From: DASPJQ01 sp035299065
GTDB taxonomy: Bacteria > Bacteroidota > Bacteroidia > Flavobacteriales_D > UBA2798
NCBI GenBank assembly: GCA_035299065.1
Contig: DATGXI010000171.1
Span: forward strand, 1-34,528
Length of the DNA: 34,528 nt
Direction of reading: 5' to 3'
In this document: positions 33,009 to 34,528 of the stretch, piece after piece
Numbering within the stretch: position 1 is the stretch's first letter
How the letters are laid out: every line of letters begins with the position of its first letter
Made by a program: the position numbers and the translations under genes
Notes under the pieces: model-generated
Told to the model about the DNA's origin: nothing
Databases searched by the model: none
The model's input: the letters and a program-made list of their open reading frames with translations, nothing else

Positions 33009-34151
33009 ATGAAACTAACCTTATTATTATGTGGGTTATTGCTTTGTGCATTTACCTTGCAGGCACAAACCAAACCTCAAAAACAAAAAGTGTATTCCAT
33101 TGTTAAGGTGAAACACACAATGGAATGGTACCAGGAACAACTTGCCCTTTGGGAAGAAGAAGTGAAAGCCGATCCGAAGAATGCTGATGCATGGATGAAT
33201 GTGTTTACAGCTACACGAATGATCAAGTTTCTGGGTGGCCCAAAAACTCAAAAAGATATTGATGCTGTTGCAGAAAAAGTCAACACCAACTTTCCCGGAA
33301 CATTTGAGAGTAATTACATGGCCTATCGGAAAGATAGATTTGGAAAAGATGCGGTGAAGTATCTCATGGAAGCATATCGATTAGGCCCCGACCGCGAGGA
33401 GATCTTCAATTTATTGGGTACGCACTTTATGTTAAGGCAAGAGGAAAAGGAAATGCGGCAAATGTGTGAGCGTTGGCTTGCTTCCGGAGATATTGCCACT
33501 GGTATCCTGGCAGTGAACTACAATATGCTTGTTTCCTGCGACCAAAATGCCATTTTATTTACATATGGTGATAACGATACATTCCCTGCATGGATATTGC
33601 AATACGCCAAAAATGTTCGTACCGATGTGACCGTTTTGAACATTCATATGCTCGATGATACAGAATTTAGGAATATGTACTGTAAAAAATTGGGTATTCC
33701 TGAATACAAACTCCTAAATGAATATGTGGATGCTAACGCGTTCTCACAAGATATACGCGCCCACTTTATGAAGCACGCCAAAAGACCCGTTTATTATATG
33801 ATTGGCAACGATTTTGAACAGAGCCCCATAAAGGACAGTTTGTACTTGGTAGGCATTGTATATAAGTACTCAACCGAACGTTTTGACAACATGGCGGTGC
33901 TGCGTAAAAATGTGGAGAAAAATTATTTATTGGACAATATCCTTGTGAATTTTGAAAATCATGTCAGCGAAAGCGTGGTGAATGATTTTAATTATAATTA
34001 TATGGTTCCGTTTTTAACACTGTATTTTCATTACCGTGATGCGGGAGAAACGGCTCTTCTTGAAAACATGCACAATTACATTAAAGTGATTGCCGAAAGA
34101 GTGGGCCTTACCGAGGAAGTAAACAATATCATAAAACAGGGAAAATTTTAG
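33009..34151 (+). CDS. Secreted protein related to the soluble domain of DUF2723 proteins
   Basis: This 380-residue protein has a signal peptide ending LQA|Q (Gln20). Residues ~35-160 are helical, TPR-like (WYQEQLALWEEEVKADPKNADAW, AVKYLMEAYRLGPDREEIFNLLG). The next part carries ILFTYGDNDTFPAWILQ and VRTDVTVLNIHML, which resemble the soluble C-terminal region of Bacteroidota DUF2723 membrane proteins (there typically GDNDTFPLWY...RxDVRVxNLSLL). Here the many transmembrane helices of DUF2723 are absent and the domain is exported on its own. Residues ~245-380 are mixed helix and strand without a recognised motif. The function is unknown. A sigma-factor gene begins 22 bases after its stop, so the two may be co-transcribed. 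Confidence 0.8.
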   Translation: MKLTLLLCGLLLCAFTLQAQTKPQKQKVYSIVKVKHTMEWYQEQLALWEEEVKADPKNADAWMNVFTATRMIKFLGGPKTQKDIDAVAEKVNTNFPGTFESNYMAYRKDRFGKDAVKYLMEAYRLGPDREEIFNLLGTHFMLRQEEKEMRQMCERWLASGDIATGILAVNYNMLVSCDQNAILFTYGDNDTFPAWILQYAKNVRTDVTVLNIHMLDDTEFRNMYCKKLGIPEYKLLNEYVDANAFSQDIRAHFMKHAKRPVYYMIGNDFEQSPIKDSLYLVGIVYKYSTERFDNMAVLRKNVEKNYLLDNILVNFENHVSESVVNDFNYNYMVPFLTLYFHYRDAGETALLENMHNYIKVIAERVGLTEEVNNIIKQGKF

Positions 34152-34173
34152 GTCCCTAAAGTTTATTTGAATT

Positions 34174-34528
34174 TTGAACATTCATGGGCAATATAAACAG
34201 TATACGGATGAAGAATTGATGAAATTCATTCAGCGGAATGATCATGCCGCTTTCAACGAAATCTATGACAGGTATGGTAAACGCATATTGAGTTTTATGT
34301 ATAAAATGCTGGATGCCGATAAACACAAAGCCCAGGATTTTTTACAAGACCTTTTTTTAAAAATAGCTGAAAATCCGCATTTGTTTGACCCAGGTAAAAA
34401 GTTTTATACCTGGGTTTTTGCCGTTGCTGCAAATATGTGCCGTACGGCTTATAGAAATAAAAAAGTGCAGAATGCCTATAGCATAGAAAACCGGTTTGAT
34501 AAGACATCGCACTATGATAATAATTTTG
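34174..34528 (+). CDS. ECF-type RNA polymerase sigma factor, 3' truncated
   Basis: This is the N-terminal part of a sigma-70-family ECF factor cut by the right edge. The visible ~118 residues hold region 2: YTDEELMKFIQRNDHAAFNEI, then YDRYGKRILSFMYKML, QDFLQDLFLKIAEN and the promoter-melting segment FYTWVFAVAANMCRTAYRN. Region 4 lies outside the window. The start is uncertain: TTG at 34174 keeps the YTDEEL segment, which belongs to the family, while ATG at 34219 would remove it. The ATG at 34184 is out of frame and hits a stop after twelve codons. Such factors usually respond to an anti-sigma factor encoded nearby, here presumably beyond the edge. Confidence 0.85.
   Translation, partial: MNIHGQYKQYTDEELMKFIQRNDHAAFNEIYDRYGKRILSFMYKMLDADKHKAQDFLQDLFLKIAENPHLFDPGKKFYTWVFAVAANMCRTAYRNKKVQNAYSIENRFDKTSHYDNNF

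Noticed and set aside
1..34528. tRNA genes, CRISPR arrays, IS elements or prophage genes
   Set aside because: No clover-leaf candidate, spaced direct-repeat array, transposase, integrase or terminal-repeat pair could be recognised by eye; a computed scan would be needed to exclude small tRNAs fully.

Overview
The window looks like chromosomal DNA of a free-living Bacteroidota bacterium of the Flavobacteriia/Sphingobacteriia/Chitinophagia type. Four lines of evidence support this: three proteins end in a type IX secretion (T9SS) type A sorting domain; nearly every signal peptide leaves Gln at +1 (A|Q or T|Q); several starts have TAnnTTTG-type -7 boxes instead of a good Shine-Dalgarno; and the families are typical of the phylum (Reg_prop and 7TMR-DISM sensors, PD40 proteins, LytTR regulators, ASPIC/UnbV repeat proteins, a relative of the DUF2723 soluble domain). 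I found no tRNA, rRNA, CRISPR array, IS element or phage genes.

Layout. 1-673: 3' end of a glycine-rich T9SS-exported protein. 674-1141: a gene-free stretch rich in long inverted repeats. 1142-5976: a small lipoprotein divergent from the ribosome rescue factor arfB; a lipoprotein glutaminyl cyclase translationally coupled to a LytTR response regulator (minus strand); then a secreted Cys-containing protein coupled to a ureohydrolase (plus strand). 6178-10603: type II NADH dehydrogenase, an alkaline-phosphatase-superfamily protein, and a secreted deiminase with the same layout as Porphyromonas PPAD. 10851-12573 (minus): a small RelA/SpoT-type HD hydrolase, an RDD membrane protein and a PmtA-like methyltransferase. 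12668-16763 (plus): TPR-PD40 protein, rhomboid protease and GmhB-like phosphatase overlap one another, followed by a PLP class IV aminotransferase/lyase and an unknown protein. 17017-29649 (minus): an S15-type hydrolase, three sensor genes of the SpoIIE-phosphatase kind, and the fused acyl-CoA mutase IcmF. 29790-34528: an FG-GAP/UnbV T9SS protein, an unknown membrane protein, a secreted relative of the DUF2723 soluble domain, and the start of an ECF sigma factor.

How it fits together. Much of the window concerns the cell envelope: exported proteins, a cyclase that could cap their N-terminal Gln as pyroglutamate, and sensors that couple periplasmic or membrane input to PP2C-type phosphatases. 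The most notable points are the glutaminyl cyclase beside a consistent Gln+1 signal-peptide rule, the SpoIIE trio whose middle member stops exactly where the phosphatase domain should begin, the PPAD-like secreted deiminase with all expected catalytic residues, and intergenic hairpins with unrelated arm sequences but similar design. I see no clear undescribed defence or mobile system; the stretches that are hardest to explain are the intergenic inverted repeats.
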